From positions 45,539,472 through 45,603,471 of the forward strand of contig OX381715.1 of NCBI GenBank assembly GCA_947462335.1: a stretch of 64,000 nt of DNA. The letters are read 5' to 3'. Numbering within the stretch: the first letter of the stretch is position 1; each line of letters opens with the position of its first letter. This DNA comes from Harmothoe impar. Its lineage: Eukaryota; Annelida; Polychaeta; Phyllodocida; Polynoidae. This document shows positions 54,822 to 64,000 of this stretch, in pieces. Position numbers and translations under genes: made by a program. The notes beneath the pieces were generated by a model. It did no database searches and was not told where the DNA came from. It saw only the letters and a program-made list of their open reading frames with translations.

Positions 54822-54977
54822 TATGTGACACTATAGGGGACACTGTAAGTGGAATATCATGCTAATGATGTTTTCCCAGCAGTGTCCATTTGGATCCCAT
54901 CAGGTGGCAATGATAGTTGAGTGCCTGATTTCTGTTGAAGCCAAAGATGAAACTAGAGGGAGATTTAGAAATTGGCA
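54822..54977 (+). repeat. Exon-like fragment, duplicated copy inside the Harbinger-like element
   Basis: About 155 bases nearly identical to 56,489-56,645, including a splice-like TTTTCCCAG and the following short open stretch. Read as protein, the open part begins Q-C-P-F-G-S-H-Q-V-A-M-I-V-E-C. It is interrupted soon after. Confidence 0.55.
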
Positions 54978-55462
54978 TCCGCAGCACAAAATTCTGTGTA
55001 TCTAGTGGCTATTTGCTACATTTCAAGGCATTTGGTACACCTATTTATAGTGGGATGATCACATTTACTCTATGAGTCTATGAGAAGCAGGGAGCTATCA
55101 GGGAGATAGTGAAGTTATTCCAAAAAAATTGAGAGCTCTGCAATCAAAACACTGTGGCCCATTTAGCAGGGTCTGGTACAAGACACCAAGGAAAAGTGTG
55201 CATCATGACTGGTGTAATCACACCTCTAACTGCTGGAGTGGACCTAAGCTACAACGTATCAATATATGAGGTAAATCTGCATCTTGCATACCGTACCTGT
55301 GCTCTTCTATTGAGAAGAAAAGCAGGGTCTAGACATGCAGGCAACTTCACCCTAGAATATGGACGCCAAAACATCATAGGGCGAGGCTAAAGTCCAATTA
55401 ACCCAAACTATTTCAGATACCGTACTCTTATATTTCGGCACCACGATAACATTCATCTAGCT

Positions 55463-55632
55463 ACACAGCCAAAAATAATTTTCTCATTTCAAGAAACTAA
55501 GATAAATAAACTCCACTGGCGGACAAATGACTAGTTTTAAGAAAAATGTCTTTCTTAAAACTAGTAATTTGTCCGCCAGTTAAGTTTATTTATCTTAGTT
55601 TCTTGAAATGAGAACATTATTTTTGGCTGTGT
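55463..55632. mobile_element. Near-perfect foldback, ~80-bp arms
   Basis: The segments 55,463-55,543 and 55,551-55,632 are almost exact reverse complements with a tiny loop (for example ACTGGCGGACAAAT / ATTTGTCCGCCAGT). A miniature foldback transposon nested in the larger element is likely. Confidence 0.75.
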
Positions 55633-56403
55633 ACACACTGCTGTTTAGACCCCCTGCATTCTGTACTCCTATTCTCGTGTTGAATTAATGTTCTTTCCCC
55701 AGTTATTATTGTTTTAGGAAAAGAAAAGTAGTGAATCATTCAAAGTGTTGATGGGTAGGCAAGAAGTTTAGTTCTGCTGTCTTTATGACCCCAATTCGCG
55801 ACATGTGTCGTGAAATTCGCATCATGTCGTGTCAAAAAATACCCCCTCCCAAATAAATACCCCTAAAAAAAATGACCCCCCCTTCAGGATAGGTTGAAAA
55901 AAAAAGACCCCCCCCTAAGAATAGGTTGAAGAAAAAAGACCCCCCCCTGAATACCCCTAAAAAAAATTACCCCCCCCCTGATTTGCACACCCCCACCCCC
56001 TGGCATAAATAATGAACGCTCCCTAATGGGGATCGAATCTATGTGGTGCATGTCCACATCCTGCTTCTACACTGACAGTAAGGGAATACTTCTCAACTGT
56101 GTTCTCTGTACTAAAGCAGCATACTATGAGAAGGCATTGCCTTCATGAAGCCGGCAGTATTACTATAGTTGGTCATGCTGAGAGGAGTTCTCAAAGTCTC
56201 CGAAAGTGGTTGCGGCATAGCCAACACTAACCTGCAGACCTCCAGGGCGTGTTGCTATTAACAGGTATAGACCTTGGGCAGGAACAATGTAAGTGACAAA
56301 CTGAGTGGCCTCCCCTCACACCCACCTGGTTTAATAACCACGTGCTAGACCGGCCTGTAGGCTGGGTCCGTGATTAGTGTTATCTTGTAGGTTATGGCCT
56401 CCT

Positions 56404-56760
56404 CCTGAGGGTGTACAGCAATTACTACACCAACAAGGCTGTGACATCTAGTGGGACTGGTATGGGTAGAGCTTACATCCCTCCTGTGGTATGTGACACT
56501 ATAGGGGACACTGTAAGTGGAATATCATGCTAATGATGTTTTCCCAGCAGTGCCCATTTGGATCCCATCAGGTGGCAATGATAGTTGAGTGCCTGATTTC
56601 TGTTGAAGCCAAAGATGAAACTAGAGGGAGATTTAGAAATTGGCAACAGAAAGTGAACAGCAATTACTACACCAACAAGGCTGTGACATCTAGTGGGACT
56701 GGTATGGGTAGAGCTTACATCCCTCCTGTGGTAGGAGAATCGTCTCTACTAGGTTCTGTG
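56404..56760 (+). repeat. Tandem exon-like fragments
   Basis: An 80-base segment (CAGCAATTACTACACCAACA ... ATCCCTCCTGTGG) occurs at 56,414-56,490 and again at 56,648-56,731, separated by the segment also found at 54,822. The pattern donor (CTGTG|GTATGTG), short intron, acceptor (TTTTCCCAG), exon suggests decayed or partial copies of a two-exon gene fragment. No complete gene is present and the product is not recognised. Confidence 0.45.
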
Positions 56761-57394
56761 TGTACTGTTGGTATCTGTGTATATTCCTCACATCGCTCAA
56801 TCCAACATGGGTTTTGTATTCGGATGCTATATCATTATCTAAGCTGCCAGCCCAGTGTTCTGTTGTGGGCAGAAAGGTATGCCTCAGATAAGGGACCGGG
56901 ATAGGGGACCATGGCGAAGGGGACTGGGGGATAAGGTGATTCATAAAATGGAATGTTGGGGGCGGGGGATTGTACAGGGTGAGGGTGGGAAGTACAAGGG
57001 ATGGAGGAGGAGGATGTGGTAAGATAAAAGAATTCCCTTCCAATAATCACCGGTACATTATTGTCTGTTTCACATAATATGGTATTTATTCAGATTAGAA
57101 ATTAAATTGTCAATAATCAGCTTGATTGGCATGATTTAATCATGCGGTCACCTAGCTGTACACATACCGGTAACAGTAAACTATCAATGGCATTTCCTTA
57201 GTGACTGATTCAATGATAAAGGGCCAGCGGACATTTCAAACCTATATTGAATAACTGGTCCCATACCCTAGAAGCCCACCCCTTATTGACTTTCCTGTAC
57301 TTAACAGGTTGACACCTGTTGGACACAACCTAGAAGTGATTTGTCTCACTTAGTGTCAGGACGGTGCAGGTAACCTCAGGGGGGACAGTTGAGG

Positions 57395-58051
57395 TATACA
57401 CTTGTTTCATCAAGCTTGTACGGCAGGCGGCGCTAGTCTCGACCTGGCCAGCAGACCCCCATCACACGGGCATCCCAGCCGTACCTACGGCCAGCCTGAG
57501 CGACCATTGGGGGTAGGGTAGGGGGGGATGGTGCTGGGTATAATCTTTATTATAAACAAGGATACCTCCCCCGCTGGGGTGCATGTGGTACCTTAATGGT
57601 CTTATCTGGTCTACCATGGGCTATTAAAGAGGGCCTGCTAATTGGTCCAGGCTGTAGGGTCCGGTCACAAAGGCTGGACAGGCCTTATCTGACACAGCTG
57701 TTCATTGTGCCTTCACCACCCCCTGCCCCCCTCCTGCCTGCCCCCCTCCCACTTTTCCCACTGTAGAAGTTACAAAGGTCGTCATGTTTCCAAAGGTTTG
57801 TATTATGTTTCAAATAATATTTTTTCCCAATATTAATAGTACATGTAGATAAACTAGTTCCCTCTAGATATCTAAGATTTCTAAATTATGGGAGCATTAT
57901 TTCTATTTCAGAAAGGCATTATTGTAAGTGGTGTCTCTTCCTCCATGCTAAACCTATGGGGGTCTGGGGCTGGGTGGGGCAGATGCCCGTGTAGCAGGCG
58001 GGGCTACCAGGGCTCCATCTAGTGGTATAGAGCTGATGAAACAAGTGTATA
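57395..58051. mobile_element. ~657-bp element with 18-bp perfect inverted ends
   Basis: TATACACTTGTTTCATCA at 57,395-57,412 is the exact reverse complement of 58,034-58,051. The interior is non-coding with C-rich runs. Target duplication unclear. Confidence 0.55.
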
Positions 58052-58059
58052 GGACACAG

Positions 58060-59390
58060 CTCACTCCCTACACCAGCCGTGCTGAATATACCCACTTACA
58101 GAGAGGTCACAGTGCTCCTCCTGGTCCTGCCACATCGGTAACCACGATGTCAGCCTCCCAACACTGCCACTGCCTGTACTACCCGTAAGGACATAGAATG
58201 AAGGTGTCTTTTGCTAAGATTCTCAAAAAATCCCAGCAGTAAGAGGTATTATTGGATTGGCCCAAAGTCAGGGTGTGGCGTATACATGAGTTTTTAGAGG
58301 TATACTACAGTACCAAAGCCACCATAATCAGATCCCTGTGAGGCTTATATGATACTCCCAATACCTAGTTAGGCTTGTAGGCAAGGTGATCGTATCTGCA
58401 TTGTTTATGAAGAAGGTACTGGAGCACCCCTCCCATCCTAACTTTCCCTGTCAGTGGAGTGGCCACCAGCTAATTAATATCAATTTCGTTCAATACCCGT
58501 ACCTGCAGGGTATTTGGCCACTTAAATCTGATAACTTGGATTACTCATCTTAGCCAAAGAAATATGTCCAATTGGAAAGCAGAAGGTAGTGTTTTTTGCT
58601 TTGTCCATAGATAAATGGTATATGAATTCTAAAAAAAAAGAACAGAAAAAGGTCCAACCTACCAAACCTAGATATTCCAGTGTAACCAGTGTGGACCTAT
58701 GTATTGATAAAACCCGGGATGGGCAGGTCAACACCATCACATTACCAATGTAATATTTCTATTCCACACACCAATTTCTATTCTTCCTTTTTTCAAATGT
58801 TAAGATGGATATTGCTTGCAGACACATCATTATGTAGGTATGAACTGGTTGTACATGCAAAGCAAAATATCTCCATGATGTGTTTCAATTGCATAACTAC
58901 ACATGATGCTGCGACAGACTTCACTCGGACGTTTCTATCAGTTTTAGAATACAGAAAATGTCGTCTGCCTGGTATACTCCCTCAACCAACCGCCATAGTA
59001 TGATGGTATACTTCATAAATCACAGCAGGACTAATTGGGTTTCATACAATGTACCTATATTACTCATTGAACCTGTGTGTGGTGCTTTAACACATGTTGT
59101 CCTTTGACCATAGTGAGCAGGGTGAGTGAGGGTAGGGCGGTGTGTCTCACACAGAGGCTACATGTGTACCACCTGACAACTAGAACTGGCAAACACCTGT
59201 CACCTCACCAACATACGGGTGGCACTCAACCAACAATCAAAACAACAACACTTTTCTTGTTGGGAGATGCACATTCCCATCATTTAACATAGAACTGTCA
59301 GTGCAAAGTGCCTATTCAAACTACACTGGCCCTGCGCTGAGGTGACCTTAAAAAGTTACAAAGGTCAGAGGATGGACCAAGGGCACGCCA
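58060..59390. other. Non-coding, nothing recognised
   Basis: A short stretch near 58,255-58,345 resembles the interior of the TACCGTAAA element family. No supported gene. Confidence 0.4.
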
Positions 59391-59391
59391 A

Positions 59392-59603
59392 GGCCAAAAA
59401 AAAGAAGGTTTGTTTCAGGTAACCCGACCGACCCTATCAAAACAGGGCCGACCCTACGTTTCTTTATGCAATTTTGAAGACAATTTTGTTTTTTTAACCT
59501 TTTTTTGGTAAATTTTGGGGTTTTCAGAGAGGTCGGTCAGTACTTTCATGTTAAAAAAAAAAAGTTGCCATGTTACCTGAAACAAACCTTTTTTTTTTTG
59601 GCC
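59392..59603. mobile_element. MITE/foldback (~212 bp)
   Basis: Ends GGCCAAAAAAAAGAAGG...GTTTGTTTCAGGTAAC and the inverse GTTACCTGAAACAAAC...GGCC. The interior includes a second inverted pair (CCGACCGACC / GGTCGGTC). Confidence 0.65.
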
Positions 59604-59844
59604 CAAGGCAAAAAGAAGTCCCAAAGTGCCTCAGGTCTATGGGGTTACATCAGTCATATCAACAAGGGACTGTGACTGGGTGCTGCTTTATATGACACAG
59701 CGAGTCTACTTCTTGATCACTACTTACACTATATGATCACTCTACCGATACACCATTTCTATATGGGGGGTATTAAATGTATAGCTATTAGGCCATCGCT
59801 GTATGGCTTGATATCTGCCATGTCACATGTAAAGGTCTCGTGTT

Positions 59845-60515
59845 GCCGACCGGACGCCCCCCGCCGGTGCTGAACCTGCCGACCGGACGCCCCCCGCCGG
59901 TGCTGAACCTGCCGACCGGACGCCCCCCGCCGGTGCTGAACCTGCCGACCGGACGCCCCCCGCCGGTGCTGAACCTGCCGACCGGACGCCCCCCGCCGGT
60001 GCTGAACCTGCCGACCGGACGCCCCCCGCCGGTGCTGAACCTGCCGACCGGACGACCCCCGCCGGTGCTGAACCTGCCGACCGGACGCCCCCCCCGCCGG
60101 TGCTGAACCTGCCGACCGGACGCCCCCCGCCGGTGCTGAACCTGCCGACCGGACGACCCCCGCCGGTGCTGAACCTGCCGACCGGACGCCCCCCCGCCGG
60201 TGCTGAACCTGCCGACCGGACGCCCCCCGCCGGTGCTGAACCTGCCGACCGGACGACCCCCGCCGGTGCTGAACCTGCCGACCGGACGACCCCCGCCGGT
60301 GCTGAACCTGCCGACCGGACGCCCCCCCCGCCGGTGCTGAACCTGCCGACCGGACGCCCCCCGCCGGTGCTGAACCTGCCGACCGGACGACCCCCGCCGG
60401 TGCTGAACCTGCCGACCGGACGCCCCCCGCCGGTGCTGAACCTGCCGACCGGACGCCCCCCGCCGGTGCTGAACCTGCCGACCGGACGCCCCCCCGCCGG
60501 TGCTGAACCTGGGAG
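59845..60515. repeat. GC-rich minisatellite, 33-bp unit, ~20 copies
   Basis: Unit CTGCCGACCGGACGCCCCCC then GCCGGTGCTGAAC, with copies differing by GACGACCCCC variants and by one or two extra C residues that shift frame. Long apparent ORFs on both strands are by-products. The complementary strand has repeated G-runs, so G-quadruplex formation is possible. A short (CAG)n run follows at ~60,511-60,529. Confidence 0.92.
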
Positions 60516-60819
60516 CAGCAGCAGCAGCAGCACGCAGCCTGGAGTGTTCTCGTCACACACAGACCACAGCTTTGTTGGAGCAGGAGGGAGGTCAGGCTGA
60601 CATAATGTATGTGCTGCAGGACAGGTGGTTTAGGGTTGTGCACCTTACAGGGACCAGGTGGTGGCAGGACCTGGGGCCCTGCCAAGCTGCAGCACGAGGC
60701 CTCAGCTATTCCTCATCCTCATGTGGGACCACGGCGTTCAGCGCACTCTGTGCCCATTCAGGGTTGTATCCATCCAGGAGGTATATGTATAGGGGTTCCT
60801 TTATATTCACTTAGGTAAA

Positions 60820-61340
60820 ATACAAAAGTGTTTCTTATCATTGGATATTTTCCATTTGTATGATCAAATAGAAGAAAAATTGTTTATAGAAAATCATCAT
60901 AAAATGTGGCCATATTTGGTATCAAATTAAAAGTAATCGTGTAAGTAATGCAGTTAGCTATCAGTAACCAACCTTTCCCAAACTTCTAGACGCTACTAAA
61001 ATGTAAGTGAACTAATAAAACAAGATTGTTCACTCACGATACCTTGCTCCCGCAAACAGAAAACTTTAGAAAAAATATAAAATAAGGAACACCTTAGACA
61101 TATCTTTCATGACTGATTAAAAGAAAAATCATTTTCGAGTGGCCTCCGGTTGGGAACATAAACCACAATTTCCTGCAGTTCTAAGAACCATCTCTATAAT
61201 AACTAATGTCACTTTACTATTTTGCATTTAATACTCTTGATCCAATTCTCCTTATAATATATAAGCTTCAGCATATATTGTTCGCAATATATGAGTTTGA
61301 GTGTTCATGTCATACAGACATACAAGCTGTACAAACTGTA
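60820..61340. other. Non-coding, nothing recognised
   Basis: AT-rich, no supported features. Confidence 0.4.
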
Positions 61341-61344
61341 CATA

Positions 61345-61617
61345 CAATTTGACATGAGAAGCCCCCCCCCCCCTCCACGCCCACACGACACTGACCACAC
61401 ACCTGGCCGAACTAGTCTACCTGGCCGCCCTCCAACCCCGCACACGGGAGGTCCTCCGGGGAGCCAGCCCTATTTACGTCGCTATGGTAATGGGCATGTA
61501 GTTACTATGGTAACAGTTTGTGACACCAAAGACCAACCCGCCCTACCTTCTGGGACGTCCCCTCACCCCTGCAGCCCGCCCCTACCCATTAAACACCAGG
61601 CTACTGGGGTTGTATAG
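61345..61617 (+). other. Possible proline-rich terminal exon (weak)
   Basis: Following AGAAG at ~61,348 a ~270-base frame stays open to a stop at 61,617 and is GC-richer than its surroundings, with a Pro/Gly-rich product (P-P-P-P-P-R-P-H-D-T-D). No partner exon is seen and composition bias alone can keep such a frame open. Confidence 0.2.
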
Positions 61618-61899
61618 CCCCTAGCCATATGAAAAGAAAGGATACTTAAATTGTGGCCTGAAGCAGGGAAGGGTTGCAAAGCACATGACTATTACAAGAG
61701 TGGCTAATCCCCCTCCCCTAACTTTAGTGTATAGGTTGACGTACAGAGTAAGGTGTAGTTTCCAGTCTGTGTTTAGGAACAGAAGTACCGTGAAAACCGG
61801 GTACAAGGCAGTGAACATGTTAACATATCTATTTTCTATTAGGGAAAAATATATCACACCAGTTAAGTTGGCCAAGGGCTGGCTAGAGACACGTAACTG

Positions 61900-63100
61900 A
61901 TTAAGGAAATAGCAGATATTGACATCATTTCATAACAGGAAGACACCCCTTGATCATACTGGTATAGCCTCGGTGATTTGCCTCACCATGCATGGGATTT
62001 CAACCAACATTGATGCTTGAAAATAACGAAATCAGATGCAAAAAAAGAGTGAGACAAAAGAATCTTACAAATGTTATCAGAAATCATCTAATTCACCCAG
62101 TGTTGGATTGTATAACACACAGGTACAGGAAGAACAATTACCGGCATACATGTAAGCCTCACTATCACCACTCACATACATCCGTTATTTGACTGAACAA
62201 TACTAGAACGGCTACGTGTAGACCGTTGGTGAGACTGCTGCTTTAACTACTAGCTGTAGGGAGTGGTAGATGCCGAGTGCTGATACCCACTGGTGGGGTC
62301 ACATCCTAACAGCCACCATGTAATGGCACACATTATGGTCTAGATTACATCTACATGGTAATTCCCAGTGTAAACGGCTGACCTTGATTCGACACACTGA
62401 TCATAAACAATATATACATCCCAAATACCACCCCAGATATATAATAGCCTTTATCGTGCATCTCCCTCTAAGAATTCTGTTTACTCACTACCTTCTAGCA
62501 TAGGTCTTGATATAGAAAAGAAATCAAGCCTAGTTAACTGGTTGAATTATGAAAAAAAAAATTGTTGCTGAGATTGTGAGCATCTTTAAAGCCCTCTTCA
62601 ACCAGAGCAATACTTGGTCAGTGTGAACACCTACTTCTTTGGGACTGAAGGATACTGGTATAACATCTTTAAATTCATTAAGCCATAGGTTATCATCTGT
62701 GGGGCATACTTTCTCCTCTTTCTGAGTTTCAGTAATGCCTTGCGATATGTTATAATCGTCTGCTGCTATTTTTGATAGCCTATAGAAATAGTATACAGTT
62801 CAATAATGTCCACTAAGACATGTCAGTTCAAAGATATCTGCTTCATAGATCAGAATGATATGCGATATAGGCTCGCATGGTAAATTGCAAGTACCCTAGG
62901 TGATGTAAAAGACTCAATGTAAAATTCATACCGTATTGAACTTGTTTTCAGACAAACCTGATCTCATTTTGATCATCATCTAAAAAGTGATAATTTCTTA
63001 AAATGAGAATAAGAGCATATCTACTTTCACAACTCGAGTTGGGATTTCCTTGATTTATCCTGACCTTAGCCCAAATTACATAAATCGCTATGGCTTAACT
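61900..63100. other. No gene recognised
   Basis: AT-rich sequence with short chance ORFs only. Confidence 0.4.
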
Positions 63101-63130
63101 ATATTTCAGGATCCATTGAATACTTACCCT

Positions 63131-64000
63131 TATTTTTTTGAAATACAAGATTTACTATGCTTAACTATAGGAAGAGCCGTATTCAATGCCCCCCATTGAA
63201 TACAATGTGGCCGTATTCAATGGGCAAAGAAAAAGCTGCCCCTTCTTCATTAAATAGCTTCAAATCAAAAAATAAATGCAAATGCCAACTACATTGATAC
63301 CTCTCTGCCGTATTCCACTCGTGGGGGCTGGGGCATATCCCACTCAGCCTGCGGCTTCATGAGATATGGCCCCAGCCCCCACTCGTGAAATACGGCAGAG
63401 ACGGTATCAATGGGCGTTGGCATTTGTTTATTTATTTTTTATGGAATACGGCTGTCTCATTGATTTAACCAAGGGGAGCCGTATTTTTTCAAGCCATTAA
63501 ATAACCCACGACCGTATTTCACGGCCTATGACGTCATCAAAAATGGCGGTTTGTTTACATTTGAACGGTGTAGAAAATGTCTTTTTAGGCTTCCCCCTTT
63601 CATAATTTTGACAATTTGAATCGAAAAACATAAAAAATAAACACAAAGGCACCCTCGTTTTAGTTTGTTGAAGGGTTATTTCACTTGTTGAAGGTGGGGC
63701 CGCATTTCACTCGGCCTACGGCCTCGTGAAATACGGCCCAACCTTCAACTCGTGAAATAACCCTGTCAACAGACTAAAACTCATGAACCTTTGTCTATTC
63801 ATTTTTTTAAATACAAGATTCACTATGCTTAAATACAGGAAGGGCCGTATTCAATGCCCCCCCATTGAATACAAATGTGGCCGTATTCAATGGGCCAAGA
63901 AAAAGCAGTTTTTCCTCCGCAAAATGGCTTCAAATAAAAAATAAATGCAAATGCCATTTATATTGATACCTTTCTGATGTATTTCACTCGTGGGGGCTAG
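63131..64000. repeat. Direct repeat (668-bp offset) rich in CCGTATTC palindromes, continues past right edge
   Basis: 63,131-63,330 and 63,799-64,000 are diverged direct copies sharing CAAGATTTACTATGCTTAA-type sequence, two GCCGTATTCAATG motifs and CACTCGTGGGGGCT. Between them are hairpins, for example GTGGGGGCTGGGGC against GCCCCAGCCCCCAC (63,321-63,384), and GGCCTACGGCC flanked by inverted CGCATTTCACTC / GTGAAATACGG. A palindromic transposon-like family is likely. Confidence 0.55.

Larger units (their letters stand above)
53624..56023. mobile_element. 2.4-kb Harbinger-like non-autonomous element
   Basis: Inverted ends GGGAGCGTTCATTATTTATG followed by poly-G, and poly-C followed by CATAAATAATGAACGCTCCC, with TAA on both outer sides (53,621-53,623 and 56,024-56,026), the 3-bp target duplication typical of PIF/Harbinger. 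Both ends carry repeated GAATAGGTTGAAAAAAAA-type units next to poly-C. No transposase is seen. Inside are an exon-like fragment (54,822-54,977) and a foldback (55,463-55,632). Confidence 0.6.

Noticed and set aside
56527..56904. 125-codon plus frame as a complete gene
   Set aside because: Composed of duplicated exon-like fragments with internal splice-like borders; no consistent gene start or end.
43668..60515. CRISPR-like arrays
   Set aside because: The repeats are head-to-tail without unique spacers and lie in eukaryotic DNA with introns.
59759..60685. 308- and 245-codon minus-strand frames and plus-strand frames
   Set aside because: By-products of the 33-bp GC-rich minisatellite; frame shifts at C-tract variants.

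Overview
This is eukaryotic DNA with a block of large double-stranded DNA virus genes at its left end. The first ~19.55 kb is packed with long intronless ORFs. They sit on both strands, overlap or lie a few bases apart, and most are followed at once by AATAAA. The rest is sparse, repeat-rich animal DNA with clear GT-AG spliced exons, tRNA-derived SINE-like repeats, LINE-like 3' tails, many MITE/foldback elements and three minisatellites. I cannot name the host. The repeat style suits an invertebrate, perhaps marine, or a basal chordate.

Virus-like block, 1 to ~19,554. The best family fit is herpesvirus-like, and by inference an invertebrate (Malacoherpesviridae-type) herpesvirus. The key evidence is the 6178-7836 product. 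Its N-terminus has the assemblin (herpesvirus maturation protease) motif layout and its long helical, charged C-terminus looks like a scaffold. It is followed by a 324-aa ORF and an 1160-aa ORF, as expected for a protease-scaffold / minor capsid or triplex / major capsid module. Other products are two tandem secreted cysteine-rich glycoprotein paralogues (one runs off the left edge), a type II membrane protein, a PD-(D/E)XK nuclease-like protein, a duplicated multi-pass membrane protein, an 1174-aa protein with a C-terminal RING-H2-like domain, a small membrane protein, and the C-terminal part of a glycoprotein cut off at the right boundary (~19,554). No complete gene in the block has an internal stop or frameshift, so insertion was recent, or viral DNA was co-assembled with host DNA.

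Host-like region, ~19,560 to 64,000. A possible single exon (19,982-20,108, minus) lies just past the virus boundary. A four-exon plus-strand gene (23,229-27,110) encodes a ~350-aa type I membrane protein. A 259-codon intronless ORF of unknown origin lies at 29,509-30,288. Fourteen phase-compatible exons on the minus strand (52,824 down to 36,009) form the 3' part of a gene for a charged coiled-coil protein. Introns and intergenic DNA hold a 2.4-kb Harbinger-like element with an exon-like fragment, two hAT-like elements with 8-bp target duplications, several TACCGTA-type MITEs, foldback elements, a dispersed palindromic repeat family, and minisatellites with 27-, 39- and 33-bp units.

Working together: the viral genes cover capsid assembly, DNA processing, membrane/envelope functions and probable ubiquitin-ligase modulation. 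No polymerase, terminase or helicase is recognisable here, so this is only part of a viral genome that continues past the left edge.
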